A stretch of DNA of 64,000 nt from Flagellimonas zhangzhouensis (GTDB lineage Bacteria; Bacteroidota; Bacteroidia; Flavobacteriales; Flavobacteriaceae), in contig NZ_FNKI01000002.1 in assembly GCF_900102925.1 (NCBI RefSeq), positions 1,178,001-1,242,000 on the forward strand. The letters run 5' to 3'. The notes below the pieces were generated by a model, which was not told the origin of the DNA, made no database searches, and saw nothing but the letters and a program-made list of their open reading frames with translations. The position numbers and the translations under genes were made by a program. How positions within the stretch are numbered: position 1 is the stretch's first letter; every line of letters starts with the position of its first letter. Shown here in pieces: positions 41,664-50,270 of this stretch.

Positions 41664-43346
41664 ATGAAACCCAACTACTATTTCTCCTTCCTTGCTTTTA
41701 TTTTCATTTTAGCCAGTTGCTCTCAACCACAAAATTTTGATATCCTCATTAAAAATGGGCAGATCGTAGATGGTTCTGGTCAACCCTCTTACATTGGAGC
41801 GGTTGGTATAAACGCCGATACTATCGCTGCCGTTGGGGATTTGGGTGATGCCACTGGAACTACCGAGATTGATGCTACTGGTTTAGCTGTTTCTCCAGGA
41901 TTTATAAATATGTTGAGCTGGGCAACCGAATCTTTGATTGAAGATGGACGGTCTATGGCAGACATTAAACAAGGCGTTACACTTGAAGTTTTTGGAGAGG
42001 GCTGGTCCATGGGACCGTTAAATAAATCTATGAAAGAGGACGAAAAAGAAAGTCAAGGTGATATAAAATATGAAATCGCTTGGGAATCTTTAAATGAATA
42101 TCTGGAATACTTGACCACCAAGGGAATATCCCCGAACGTAGCTTCCTTTGTTGGAGCAACCACCCTTCGTGTTTACACGGTTGGGTACGAAGACCGCGCC
42201 CCTACTCCACAGGAATTGGATACTATGAAATTGTTGGTGAAAGAGGCCATGGAAGATGGTGCTTTGGGTGTAGGATCCTCCTTAATTTATGCCCCAGCCT
42301 TTTATTCTAGCACCGAGGAATTGATTGAACTTTGCAAAGTAGCTGCTGAGTATGATGGTATGTACATTAGTCATATGCGCAGTGAAGGTTCCAGATTATT
42401 GGAAAGTTTGGATGAATTGATTCAAATTGCAGATGAGGCTGGGATCAGAGCAGAAATCTATCATTTAAAACAAAGTGGAAAGGAAAACTGGACCAAGTTT
42501 GATGATGTGGTAGCTAAAGTTGATTCGGCGAATGCGGCAGGATTGCATATTACTGCAGATATGTACAATTATGTTGCAGGTGCTACAGGATTGGATGCCT
42601 CTATGCCGCCTTGGGTACAAGAAGGCGGGTATGAAAAGTGGGCAGAACGTTTGCAAGATCCTAAAATCCGTAAGCAATTAATGACTGAAATGACAACTCC
42701 CACAACTGAATGGGAAAGTTTGATGATGGCAGCGGGGGATCCCAGTAAAATTCTATTGGTAGGATTTAGAGCAGATTCTTTAAAATATTTAACTGGAAAA
42801 ACTTTAAAAGAGGTAGCTGAAATGCGAGGCGCTTCTCCAGAGGAAACTGCGATGGATTTGGTAGTGCAAGATGGAAGTCGCGTAACCACCATTTACTTTT
42901 TAATGTCGGAAGACAATGTAAAAAAACAAATTGCTTTGCCTTGGATGAGTTTTGGTTCGGATGCTGGCTCCCCTGCCACTGAGGGTGTATTCTTAAAGTC
43001 GAGCACCCATCCAAGAACCTATGGCAACGTGGCCCGATTGTTGGGTAAATATGTGCGGGATGAAAAAGTGATTTCCTTGGAGGAAGCTGTCCATAAACTT
43101 TCACAATGGCCTGCCACCAATCTTAAAATTAAAAAACGAGGCAGTTTAACCGAGGGTAATTATGCCGATGTTGTACTGTTCGACCCAAAAACCATTACCG
43201 ATAAAGCAACTTTTGAAGACCCTCACCAATACTCAGAAGGGGTTTTGCACGTTTTTGTTAATGGCAAGCAAGTATTAAAGGATGGAGAGCATACTGGAGC
43301 AATGCCTGGTCAAGTAGTTCGTGGTCCTGGTTACATTAAACAATAA
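41664..43346 (+). CDS. D-aminoacylase-like amidohydrolase lipoprotein
   Basis: A lipoprotein signal (FLAFIFILASCSQPQ) precedes an amidohydrolase-type protein of 560 residues: FDILIKNGQIVDGSGQPSY, YISHMRSEG, EIYHLKQSGKENW, then FGSDAGSPAT and a C-terminal GNYADVVLFDPKTI. These match the N-acyl-D-amino-acid deacylase family. The metal-binding HxH after the first strand is absent: where SPGFIDxHTHxD is expected, SPGFINMLSWATES occurs. The other His and Asp ligands are kept, so activity may depend on a single metal site. It precedes a small secreted-like protein by 27 bases, likely same operon. Confidence 0.82.
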   Translation: MKPNYYFSFLAFIFILASCSQPQNFDILIKNGQIVDGSGQPSYIGAVGINADTIAAVGDLGDATGTTEIDATGLAVSPGFINMLSWATESLIEDGRSMADIKQGVTLEVFGEGWSMGPLNKSMKEDEKESQGDIKYEIAWESLNEYLEYLTTKGISPNVASFVGATTLRVYTVGYEDRAPTPQELDTMKLLVKEAMEDGALGVGSSLIYAPAFYSSTEELIELCKVAAEYDGMYISHMRSEGSRLLESLDELIQIADEAGIRAEIYHLKQSGKENWTKFDDVVAKVDSANAAGLHITADMYNYVAGATGLDASMPPWVQEGGYEKWAERLQDPKIRKQLMTEMTTPTTEWESLMMAAGDPSKILLVGFRADSLKYLTGKTLKEVAEMRGASPEETAMDLVVQDGSRVTTIYFLMSEDNVKKQIALPWMSFGSDAGSPATEGVFLKSSTHPRTYGNVARLLGKYVRDEKVISLEEAVHKLSQWPATNLKIKKRGSLTEGNYADVVLFDPKTITDKATFEDPHQYSEGVLHVFVNGKQVLKDGEHTGAMPGQVVRGPGYIKQ

Positions 43347-43372
43347 TGAAAATTCATAAATTCAATTTTTAA

Positions 43373-43843
43373 ATGAGTCCCCTTACATTCTTTTATTCAA
43401 TTATTTTATCCTTTCCATTTTTACTTGGAAATACCTCTGAAAATCAATCCAAAGAACCTGAATCTTTCCCTACGCATTGGTACGAGATATCAACTATTGA
43501 TGGAGAAGATGTAATTTTTATTCCTTGCGATTACCAGAACACAGAGTTTATTTTTGAAGACACTGATAAAAAAAACAAACTCATTGAGGTAACGGGACAA
43601 GATGGATGGGAAAGTACCGTGGATGGAATTATAACTATTGATGATACAACCACAAAAGTGAATATTAGAAGACCTGATAATGTCAAAATCACCTTTACAG
43701 TCACCAAAATCAGCCCCTATTTATCCAATTGGTCGTGGAAAGAGCCTAATTATGATGGCGGAATGACGCAATATTCCACTAAAATGACCTCAGAAGCTTT
43801 TAAGGATAAGTTTAAAGTGGTGGAAGAACCGCCGTGTATGTAA
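43373..43843 (+). CDS. Hypothetical exported protein
   Basis: The 156-residue protein has an N-terminal hydrophobic signal (LTFFYSIILSFPFLLG) and then a beta-rich soluble domain with HWYEISTIDGEDVIFIPCDYQNTEF and KVNIRRPDNVKITFTVTKISPYLSNW. It ends EEPPCM. Two Cys, in IPCDYQ and PPCM, could be linked. It begins 27 bases after the amidohydrolase stop and may be made with it. No family was recognised. Confidence 0.6.
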   Translation: MSPLTFFYSIILSFPFLLGNTSENQSKEPESFPTHWYEISTIDGEDVIFIPCDYQNTEFIFEDTDKKNKLIEVTGQDGWESTVDGIITIDDTTTKVNIRRPDNVKITFTVTKISPYLSNWSWKEPNYDGGMTQYSTKMTSEAFKDKFKVVEEPPCM

Positions 43844-43940
43844 ATAAAAATTAAAGCATCTCGTCCAATTAAACTTTAAACTGCTTAAAATCAAATTTAT
43901 ATATCTTTATGATTATCAATAAACACTAAACTTGATAATT

Positions 43941-44471
43941 ATGAAAAGACTACTTTCCTCTTCATTTTGGGTAACTTCCCTGATAATCGGACTTTATAGC
44001 TGTCAGCAACCACAAAAACCTGAACAACTTTCTGGACCTGATTATTCCGAACAAGTTAAACAAATCATTGAGGCTAAAAACGAAAAGGTAGAAGCTTGGT
44101 ATTTGGCTGGCCAAGTAGATTCTGTAGCCACTATTTTTGCAGATAACAGCATTCAAATGCCCCCAAATATGCCACCTTTGGTAGGGATTGAAAATTATAA
44201 AACAGGTTGGGCACAAAATTTTCAATTTGGAAAATGGGATTTTGATTTGATGACTCAAGAGGTTAAAGCTTCTGGAAATCTAGCAACTGAATTGGGAAAA
44301 TATACAGTGATTTTCACTCCCAATGAAAACTCTCCAATACCTCCAATGAACGATAAAGGAAATTATGTGGTTCTTTGGGAAAAGATTAATGGGGATTGGA
44401 AAATTCTTTGGGATGCGCCAGTAAGCGAGGTGCCTTTGCCTATGCCAACTATGGACTCTTCTCCAGAATAA
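43941..44471 (+). CDS. NTF2/SnoaL-like lipoprotein
   Basis: From the ATG at 43941 there is a lipobox LYSC (FWVTSLIIGLYSCQQP). The mature part has the cone-shaped NTF2-like fold with VKQIIEAKNEKVEAWYLAGQVDSVATIFADNSIQMPPN, then GWAQNFQFGKWDFDLMTQEVKASGNLATELGKY and a closing WEKINGDWKILWDAP, typical of DUF4440-like proteins. This fold is used by small enzymes and binding proteins; the ligand is unknown. A TTG nine bases upstream is less likely. Its stop abuts the glycosyltransferase stop on the other strand. Confidence 0.78.
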   Translation: MKRLLSSSFWVTSLIIGLYSCQQPQKPEQLSGPDYSEQVKQIIEAKNEKVEAWYLAGQVDSVATIFADNSIQMPPNMPPLVGIENYKTGWAQNFQFGKWDFDLMTQEVKASGNLATELGKYTVIFTPNENSPIPPMNDKGNYVVLWEKINGDWKILWDAPVSEVPLPMPTMDSSPE

Positions 44472-45701
44472 TTATTGGGTTTTATTTTTCGCTTCAATCC
44501 ACTTGGCCATATATTTTGTGCTGGACATGGTTTGGGATTGCAGCATTTTTCCAATAAAGTTTTTGGAACGGTGATAATCTAAAGTTTTGGTTAAGGTTTG
44601 GAGTCGCTCTTTAAATTGTAGTTGAAGTTTTTCTTTATTGTAAAAGTTTTGAAGTAACCAAACACCTTGCTTTTGTGCATTCCTCCAGATTTCTTGATCG
44701 TGGTATAATTGAATTGCAGCTTGGGCAAAGATGTCCCAATCGTCAGTAATGGTTCCATTCCAGTCTTGGTCTCCGTGCATTCCTTCGGCCCCGATACTTG
44801 TGGTTACAGTTGGGGTTCCCGTTCGCATGGCATCCAATAATTTCCCTTTGATTCCTGCTCCAAATTGAATTGGTGCCAACAATACTCGTGAAGTTGTAAG
44901 AACCTCTTTCGCATTTTTGGCCCAACCCTCAACTAAAAACCCATTGTTAGGATCGTGCATTTCGTTTACTTGTTGAGGCAAATAGGCACCATAAATATGA
45001 AGTTCAGCTTTAGGCAATTGTTTACGAATGAGTGGCCATATTTCATTTCTTAAAATTTTCACTGCATCCACATTTGGAGCGTGTTTTCCATTTCCAATAC
45101 TTACGAATCCTTTTCGTTCCTCAAAACTGGGTAACGGTTCATCTAAAACATCAACCATAAAGGGCAAGTGGAGTAACAACTCAGAAGGGATTTGTAATTG
45201 CTCCTCCAATATGTCCATTTCGAAGGTGGAAATCATCAAGCTAACATCACAGCGATAGATACTGGCTACTTCACGAAGGGTTATGGGATGGTTTTTCCAT
45301 TGTGCCAAATCAAAGGGGAGATTTTGCTTATGTGCCTCTTCCCTAGCCTTTCGCAAAGCATGAAGGTCTTCGGTATTTAAAATACGAAGAGCATTGGGAG
45401 CAAATTCAGCTACCCGCCACCCAAATTGTTCTTCCATCATAAAACGGTCGAATACTACCACTTCAGGCTTTAATTCTTGAATGAAGTCATCAAAACTGGA
45501 ATGATTTAGCTGAATGGGAGTCTCTAAAATTCTCATTGATTGTAAGTCCAAGCTATATTCAGTTTTGCTTGCCGTACTAGCAAAAGTAATTTGATATCCA
45601 AATGCCAAAAACGCTTCCAACAGTTGCTGCATACGACCTCCAGCGGCCGTGGTGGTAGGCTCGGGCCAAACATAACCGATAACTAGGAGTTTTTGAGACA
45701 T
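44472..45701 (-). CDS. Glycosyltransferase family 4-like protein
   Basis: I chose the ATG at 45701 (MSQKLLVIGYVWPEPTTTAAGGRMQQLLEAF), as an upstream start adds 22 residues of unrelated sequence. The protein of 409 residues has a GT-B fold: the N-terminal motif above resembles sugar-acceptor binding, and the C-terminal half has GFVSIGNGKHAPNVDAVKIL and PIQFGAGIKGKLLDAMRTGTPTVTT, the nucleotide-sugar-binding segment with conserved Gly. It should transfer a sugar from a nucleotide donor, e.g. to a polysaccharide. No other glycan genes are adjacent. Membrane segments are absent. Confidence 0.85.
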   Translation of the reverse strand: MSQKLLVIGYVWPEPTTTAAGGRMQQLLEAFLAFGYQITFASTASKTEYSLDLQSMRILETPIQLNHSSFDDFIQELKPEVVVFDRFMMEEQFGWRVAEFAPNALRILNTEDLHALRKAREEAHKQNLPFDLAQWKNHPITLREVASIYRCDVSLMISTFEMDILEEQLQIPSELLLHLPFMVDVLDEPLPSFEERKGFVSIGNGKHAPNVDAVKILRNEIWPLIRKQLPKAELHIYGAYLPQQVNEMHDPNNGFLVEGWAKNAKEVLTTSRVLLAPIQFGAGIKGKLLDAMRTGTPTVTTSIGAEGMHGDQDWNGTITDDWDIFAQAAIQLYHDQEIWRNAQKQGVWLLQNFYNKEKLQLQFKERLQTLTKTLDYHRSKNFIGKMLQSQTMSSTKYMAKWIEAKNKTQ

Positions 45702-45757
45702 GGAGGTAAAAGTACGAAGTTGGAGGTAGAAAGTTAAAACTCCAGTGCAAGACAAGT

Positions 45758-45958
45758 TCAAATTCAAACTTCAAACTCAAAATCTTATCATCGAACAATC
45801 CAATAATCGCTTAATGACTCAAATTTACTCGAAGTACAATTGTCAAGTTGAAATTCAAGTTCAAGCTCAAATTCAAAAATCTAATAATCCAACAATCGAA
45901 CAATCAAGCAATCCAAAAATCTAAGAATCCAAAAATCTAAGAATCCAACAATCCAATG
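45758..45958 (+). repeat. Simple-sequence intergenic repeat
   Basis: A low-complexity stretch built from CAAATTCAAAC-type and AATCCAA-type units. The 16-base unit AATCCAAAAATCTAAG is in perfect tandem at 45910-45925 and 45926-45941. The segment at 45793-45808 is the exact reverse complement of 18738-18753. No gene seen. Confidence 0.7.
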
Positions 45959-47470
45959 CTACATTCTAGCGGCAAACTTTTTAGAGATGCTGGATCGTAA
46001 TTTTCGTTCGTAATCCTCCTCCAACCACTCTTTGTAGTTTTTGGTGTTGTTCATGATGCAATACGAATATTGTTTTACCCGATACTGAATTTCGTCTTTG
46101 AGCTCTTTGGCCAAAATACGCGCATCGAAAACATCTTCACTGTTTTCCACGCAGATTTCAGCATGTTGCTCAATACTCAATTCCAGAACCTCCTTAGATT
46201 TTCTTCCTTGGGCAAATATCTTTTTGTACTCTTCTTTTACATCAAAAGTTATGTTGTCGGACTTACTAAATTTAGCTCTGAGGTCATCTGGCATTTCATA
46301 GACAAAGTCACGTTCAATTTCCTCATCATTTTTAATGTTTTCCAAATAAAAATCGGGGAAATGGAAGATTTCTTGCCAATCAATAGGTGCATCCCAAGGA
46401 CCAAAACGAGCCAGATTGTTACCTAAATCAATAACATTAAACTCATCTTTGTTTGGCAACACCCTTGATCCCCTACCGATCATTTGGAAATATAGGGTCA
46501 AAGATCTAGTGGCTCGATTCAGAATTATGGATTCTACGGTAGGTTCATCGAAACCTGTGGTCAAAATACTTACCGAAGTTAAAATAGCATCTGGGGTGTT
46601 GGCAAACCACTCCAAAATATCTTTACGTTCTGTGGCTGTATTTTTGTTATCTAGATGTCGAACATTGTAGCCCGCCTTTTTAAAGGTTTCGTAAACGTAG
46701 AGCGAGGTATTGATCCCATTATTAAAAATAAGCGTTTTGGTTCCTTTCGCAATTTCTTCATAGGCCGTAAGCAACTTGCCCAGCATGCTATGGTTGCTAT
46801 AAAACTCATCGGAAGATTTTACGGTATAATCCCCGTTGATTCCCAATTTTAGGGTACGAAGGCTTACATCATAATTGTAAAGATTAGCCTTGGCCAAAAA
46901 TTCCTTATCAATCAACGATTTAATGGATTCCCCAATGATCAAGTGTTTGTAATTATCCTTCATGGGGAGTTTGATGTTGGAGCTCAATGGCGTTGCAGTT
47001 ACTCCAAGAATGGTAGAGTTTTCAAAGTATTTGAAAAGCTTCCGAAAGGAATTATAGTGAGCCTCATCAATAATTACCAGACCAATATTGTTGATTTTCA
47101 CCTTTTCTTCCTGCAGACGGTTGTTCAAGGTCTCTACCATGGCCACAAAACACATGTAATCGTCTTGGTCCATCAATTCCTTGACCTCACTATTGATTAC
47201 CTTGTTGGCCACTCCGAACCCGTGGAGCATCTTAGAGGTTTGTTTGCTTAATTCGATGCGATGGGTAAGCACCATTACTTTTTTACCCGTTTGCTCAATA
47301 AAGCGACGTGTGATTTCAGAAAAAACCACAGTTTTCCCTCCACCAGTGGGCAACTGATATAATATATTGGTGCCCGTGGGAAGTTTTTCCAGTTGGGTGA
47401 AAATCTTATTCAGATCTTCTTCCTGATAATCGTATAATTTCTTCTTCTTAATCTTTTTGTTTACCTGCAA
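45959..47470 (-). CDS. DEAD/DEAH-box superfamily 2 helicase
   Basis: The 503-residue protein has the SF2 motifs in order: Walker A YQLPTGGGKTVVFS at about 38-51, motif Ia VLTHRIELSKQT, motif II IIDEAHYNSF, motif III GVTATPLS, and the C-terminal half with TLIFNNGINTS and the motif VI QMIGRGSRV. The set resembles the RadD/UvrB-like group. It would unwind or remodel DNA or RNA with ATP. A C-terminal tail of about 110 residues (from FDVKEEYKKI) is unassigned and helical. It is transcribed opposite to rpoD, whose start lies 247 bases away. Confidence 0.85.
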   Translation of the reverse strand: MQVNKKIKKKKLYDYQEEDLNKIFTQLEKLPTGTNILYQLPTGGGKTVVFSEITRRFIEQTGKKVMVLTHRIELSKQTSKMLHGFGVANKVINSEVKELMDQDDYMCFVAMVETLNNRLQEEKVKINNIGLVIIDEAHYNSFRKLFKYFENSTILGVTATPLSSNIKLPMKDNYKHLIIGESIKSLIDKEFLAKANLYNYDVSLRTLKLGINGDYTVKSSDEFYSNHSMLGKLLTAYEEIAKGTKTLIFNNGINTSLYVYETFKKAGYNVRHLDNKNTATERKDILEWFANTPDAILTSVSILTTGFDEPTVESIILNRATRSLTLYFQMIGRGSRVLPNKDEFNVIDLGNNLARFGPWDAPIDWQEIFHFPDFYLENIKNDEEIERDFVYEMPDDLRAKFSKSDNITFDVKEEYKKIFAQGRKSKEVLELSIEQHAEICVENSEDVFDARILAKELKDEIQYRVKQYSYCIMNNTKNYKEWLEEDYERKLRSSISKKFAARM

Positions 47471-47716
47471 AGGATATGGATTATGGGTTCTTCAATAAAA
47501 AACCCTACAAAATTAGGAGTTTTTTGGGCGTAAGCCCAATTGTATTTCTGGTTTTCTATCAAGATACTATCAACAATTTGTTTTCATACGAGTTTTTCGG
47601 CAAATCCTTGCTATTGCTCATAACATTTTGATAACAATAACATTTTCGGTTTGGAAATAAGGCGAATATGACGTATAATGATAGCTTATAACACTTACAA
47701 AAAACCATACTTCAGC

Positions 47717-48580
47717 ATGAGGCAGCTTAAAATTATCAAACAGGTCACGAACCGCGAATCCAAATCCCTTGACAAATACCTGCAGGACATCAGTAAAATT
47801 GATTTGATTACTGCGCAGGAAGAAGTTGAGCTAGCACAACGGATTAGGGAAGGTGATCAGGTTGCTTTAGAAAAGTTGACAAATGCAAACCTTAGGTTTG
47901 TGGTATCTGTGGCAAAGCAATACCAAAACCAAGGATTGAAATTACCCGATTTGATCAATGAAGGGAATGTAGGTTTGGTAAAAGCAGCCAAACGTTTTGA
48001 TGAAACCCGTGGATTTAAATTTATTTCCTATGCGGTTTGGTGGATTCGTCAATCCATTCTTCAAGCCTTGGCCGAACAATCCAGGGTGGTGCGATTGCCA
48101 TTGAACAAAATTGGTTCCATAAATAAAATTAAAAAGACCTTTTCCTATTTGGAACAAGCCCATGAGCGTCCACCATCTCCAGAAGAGATTGCCAAAGAAT
48201 TGGATATGACCGTATCTGAGGTGAAACAATCTTTAAAGAATACAGGTAGGCACGTTTCTATGGATGCACCTTTAAAAGAAGGGGAAACTTCTAATTTGTA
48301 CGATGTACTCAATGCGGGAGATTCACCAAAACCAGATAACGGGCTGATGCATCAATCGTTGAACACTGAAATTAACAGGGCATTGGATACGCTTTCACCA
48401 AGAGAAGCAGATGTGGTGCGTTTGTATTACGGTATCGGTGACCAACCCTCCATGACCTTGGAAGAAATTGGAAGTACTTTTGATCTTACGCGTGAAAGAG
48501 TACGTCAAATTCGGGAAAAAGCGATCCGAAAGCTGCGGCACACGTCTAAAAGCAAAATTTTGAAATCGTATTTGGGATAA
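47717..48580 (+). CDS. rpoD: Primary sigma factor of the RpoD/SigA type
   Basis: The ATG at 47717 ([25 protein letters not shown]) gives 287 residues, the usual length in Bacteroidota, without region 1.1. Region 2 shows [56 protein letters not shown]; region 3 shows [19 protein letters not shown]; region 4 ends with [30 protein letters not shown]. It directs RNA polymerase to promoters with the phylum-typical -33 and -7 boxes. An ATG further upstream at 47678 would add 13 residues not typical of the family. Confidence 0.95.
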   Translation: MRQLKIIKQVTNRESKSLDKYLQDISKIDLITAQEEVELAQRIREGDQVALEKLTNANLRFVVSVAKQYQNQGLKLPDLINEGNVGLVKAAKRFDETRGFKFISYAVWWIRQSILQALAEQSRVVRLPLNKIGSINKIKKTFSYLEQAHERPPSPEEIAKELDMTVSEVKQSLKNTGRHVSMDAPLKEGETSNLYDVLNAGDSPKPDNGLMHQSLNTEINRALDTLSPREADVVRLYYGIGDQPSMTLEEIGSTFDLTRERVRQIREKAIRKLRHTSKSKILKSYLG

Positions 48581-48602
48581 TTTACCAAAACCTTAAAAAT
48601 AG

Positions 48603-48632
48603 AAAAGGGGATGTTGAACAACATCCCCTTTT
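48603..48632. terminator. Bidirectional terminator after rpoD
   Basis: AAAAGGGGATGTTG / CAACATCCCCTTTT is a perfect 14-base stem with a two-base loop. It separates rpoD from the convergent micro-ORF group. Confidence 0.85.
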
Positions 48633-48653
48633 CCATGATATACTACTTAAACA

Positions 48654-48755
48654 TCAAGGTTTGCTCAACAAACTAATTTCAAAATCGGTGAGCAGTTCAT
48701 TTAAATCTCGAATAAAATTCAAGTAAGCGCTGTTTTCTTGGTTATAATTTTTCAT
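48654..48755 (-). CDS. Micro-ORF of 33 residues, paralogue A
   Basis: ATG at 48753-48755, TGA at 48654-48656. The peptide begins MKNYNQENSAYLNFIRDLNE and is strongly alpha-helical and acidic. It shares the pattern YL.F....LNE.LT with the neighbouring 32-residue ORF. It is the last ORF before a strong terminator on this strand. Unrecorded families of such length are easily missed by gene finders. Confidence 0.5.
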   Translation of the reverse strand: MKNYNQENSAYLNFIRDLNELLTDFEISLLSKP

Positions 48756-48778
48756 TGGATAACATTTGGGGTGTTTAT

Positions 48779-48877
48779 CTATAAATAATCTAGTTCGGCA
48801 AGTTGGTTTATGGTCAATATCTCGTTGAGTTCTTGTAAAAAAGCCAAGTATTCTTCTCCGTAGGTGTCGTACAACAT
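48779..48877 (-). CDS. Micro-ORF of 32 residues, paralogue B
   Basis: ATG at 48875-48877, TAG at 48779-48781. The peptide starts MLYDTYGEEYLAFLQELNEI and ends ELDYL; the core YLAFLQELNEILT aligns with the other micro-ORF. The two are 23 bases apart in the same direction and follow the 118-residue gene by about 110 bases. Confidence 0.5.
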   Translation of the reverse strand: MLYDTYGEEYLAFLQELNEILTINQLAELDYL

Positions 48878-48990
48878 AGTTCTTTATTGGTATTAAGTTT
48901 GGGTCTATGGTATAACGTGAATCTATTTTAAAGATTATATGAAAACAACATTTTGTGGTGAAAAGGCCTACTTAGGTTGTGTAAATTCAA

Positions 48991-49347
48991 TTAATCTTCC
49001 ATTTCCAAAATGTCAAGCTCTACTTCAAAATCCAACTCGGGATCTGTTTTGCTTGGTCTAATGTTGAATTCATCATAAATAAAACATAGACTCATCGGTA
49101 ACCTTCTACGTTCGGTATTGGTCATCAATCCTAATTTGGATTGTAGTTCATTCTTAATTTGAAATGCTTTGTTGCTGATCTTGGGGTTTGAATGGGATTC
49201 CAACTCGGTCAAAAAAGGAATTTCTTTCTTATCCCCTACTTCAAGTATTTCATCCAATAACATCAGTTTACATTCCACATCGGTACAATGTTGGAACAGT
49301 GGATAAAAAATGCTTTGCAGGTATTCGGGTAATTCGTTTTCTGCCAT
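48991..49347 (-). CDS. Hypothetical helical protein
   Basis: The 118-residue acidic protein has repeated helix patterns (LPEYLQSIFYPLFQHC, CKLMLLDEILEVGDKKEIPFLTELES, PKISNKAFQIKNELQSKL) like HEAT or armadillo-type units, and an acidic tail LDFEVELDILEMED. No signal peptide. It follows the Hpt-like gene by 12 bases, so the two are probably an operon. No name was recognised. Confidence 0.6.
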   Translation of the reverse strand: MAENELPEYLQSIFYPLFQHCTDVECKLMLLDEILEVGDKKEIPFLTELESHSNPKISNKAFQIKNELQSKLGLMTNTERRRLPMSLCFIYDEFNIRPSKTDPELDFEVELDILEMED

Positions 49348-49359
49348 GATGTTGCTTTT

Positions 49360-50184
49360 TTACATAGTTCTAAACACTTCCATTTCAAAATCTACCTGCT
49401 CTTCCACAATCGGGTATTCCTGAAGGAATTGATCGTAAAGAAAAGCATGGTGCTTCATATCGTTGTCGGTTTTACAGAGACGGGAAATTTGGTCTGTAAT
49501 TTCCAATAAGCTTCTAATTTTCATCATTTGAAGACTTGGCCCAACCTTCTGGCAAGCATTGTCCAGAGCTTCAAAATTTCGGTTCATCAGATGTATTTTG
49601 GCACTTCCGATAAACTCAAGAATGTTTTGTTTGAACACTTTTACCAACTCTTCCATAAGCTCCATCTGTCCCATACAATCTTCGAGTACGGGCTTTAGGT
49701 TGATCTTATTGGATGTATAGTCAGATTCCAAGGTTCGTTCTATAAATTGAAAATTCGTTGTAAAATTCTTTGGGGGAGTCATGTTTTTTTGGTCGGTAGT
49801 GGTTGGTATATTTTGCGCTATTTGCTTCAACTCGTTTACTAATTCTGCTTGTTCATCCGTTAAGCGTGTTTTTTCCAGTGCTTTTATCAAACAAATGCAG
49901 CGATCCTGTGCTGCTGGAGTCAGCGGAGCGGCAAATGTGCTTTCAATTCCCACTTTTTGATAAATTTTCTGCAGTTGTTCCATTTCTGAAATCCCGAACA
50001 CCTTGCTTTCCAATCCGTGCTTAAAGAGCTCAAAGGATTTTTTCAGTTCACCTGCTTCGACAACACCCAATTCTTCATATGAAAATGAGCTCAATCCGAT
50101 TTCTAGTTTCTCTAGATAGTTAAGTAATTCTCGCGTCCCCAAAATATGTATAGAAAAATGGTTAATCCTTCTAAAAATCTCCAA
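49360..50184 (-). CDS. Hypothetical protein with degenerate Hpt-like C-terminus
   Basis: The 274-residue protein is largely alpha-helical. From about residue 165, LKPVLEDCMGQMELMEELVKVFKQNILEFIGSAKIHLMNRNFEALDNACQKVGPSLQMMKI resembles a histidine phosphotransfer (Hpt) four-helix bundle of Bacteroidota, but the phospho-accepting His (expected at the A-H-K/P-S position) is replaced: the segment reads CQKVGPSLQ. So it might be a catalytically dead Hpt or a different fold. The N-terminal 150 residues are unassigned. The operon with a HEAT-like protein and two micro-ORFs is not characterised. Confidence 0.5.
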   Translation of the reverse strand: MEIFRRINHFSIHILGTRELLNYLEKLEIGLSSFSYEELGVVEAGELKKSFELFKHGLESKVFGISEMEQLQKIYQKVGIESTFAAPLTPAAQDRCICLIKALEKTRLTDEQAELVNELKQIAQNIPTTTDQKNMTPPKNFTTNFQFIERTLESDYTSNKINLKPVLEDCMGQMELMEELVKVFKQNILEFIGSAKIHLMNRNFEALDNACQKVGPSLQMMKIRSLLEITDQISRLCKTDNDMKHHAFLYDQFLQEYPIVEEQVDFEMEVFRTM

Positions 50185-50270
50185 TTAATTGAGGGATTAC
50201 AATTTATTGTTATGTACCTACTCTATTTTGTTGTCAAATTGTTTTATTTGTATGTATAAACAACCTGAAC

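Noticed and set aside
45758..45958. CRISPR array
   Set aside because: Units are short, degenerate and lack unique spacers and cas genes.
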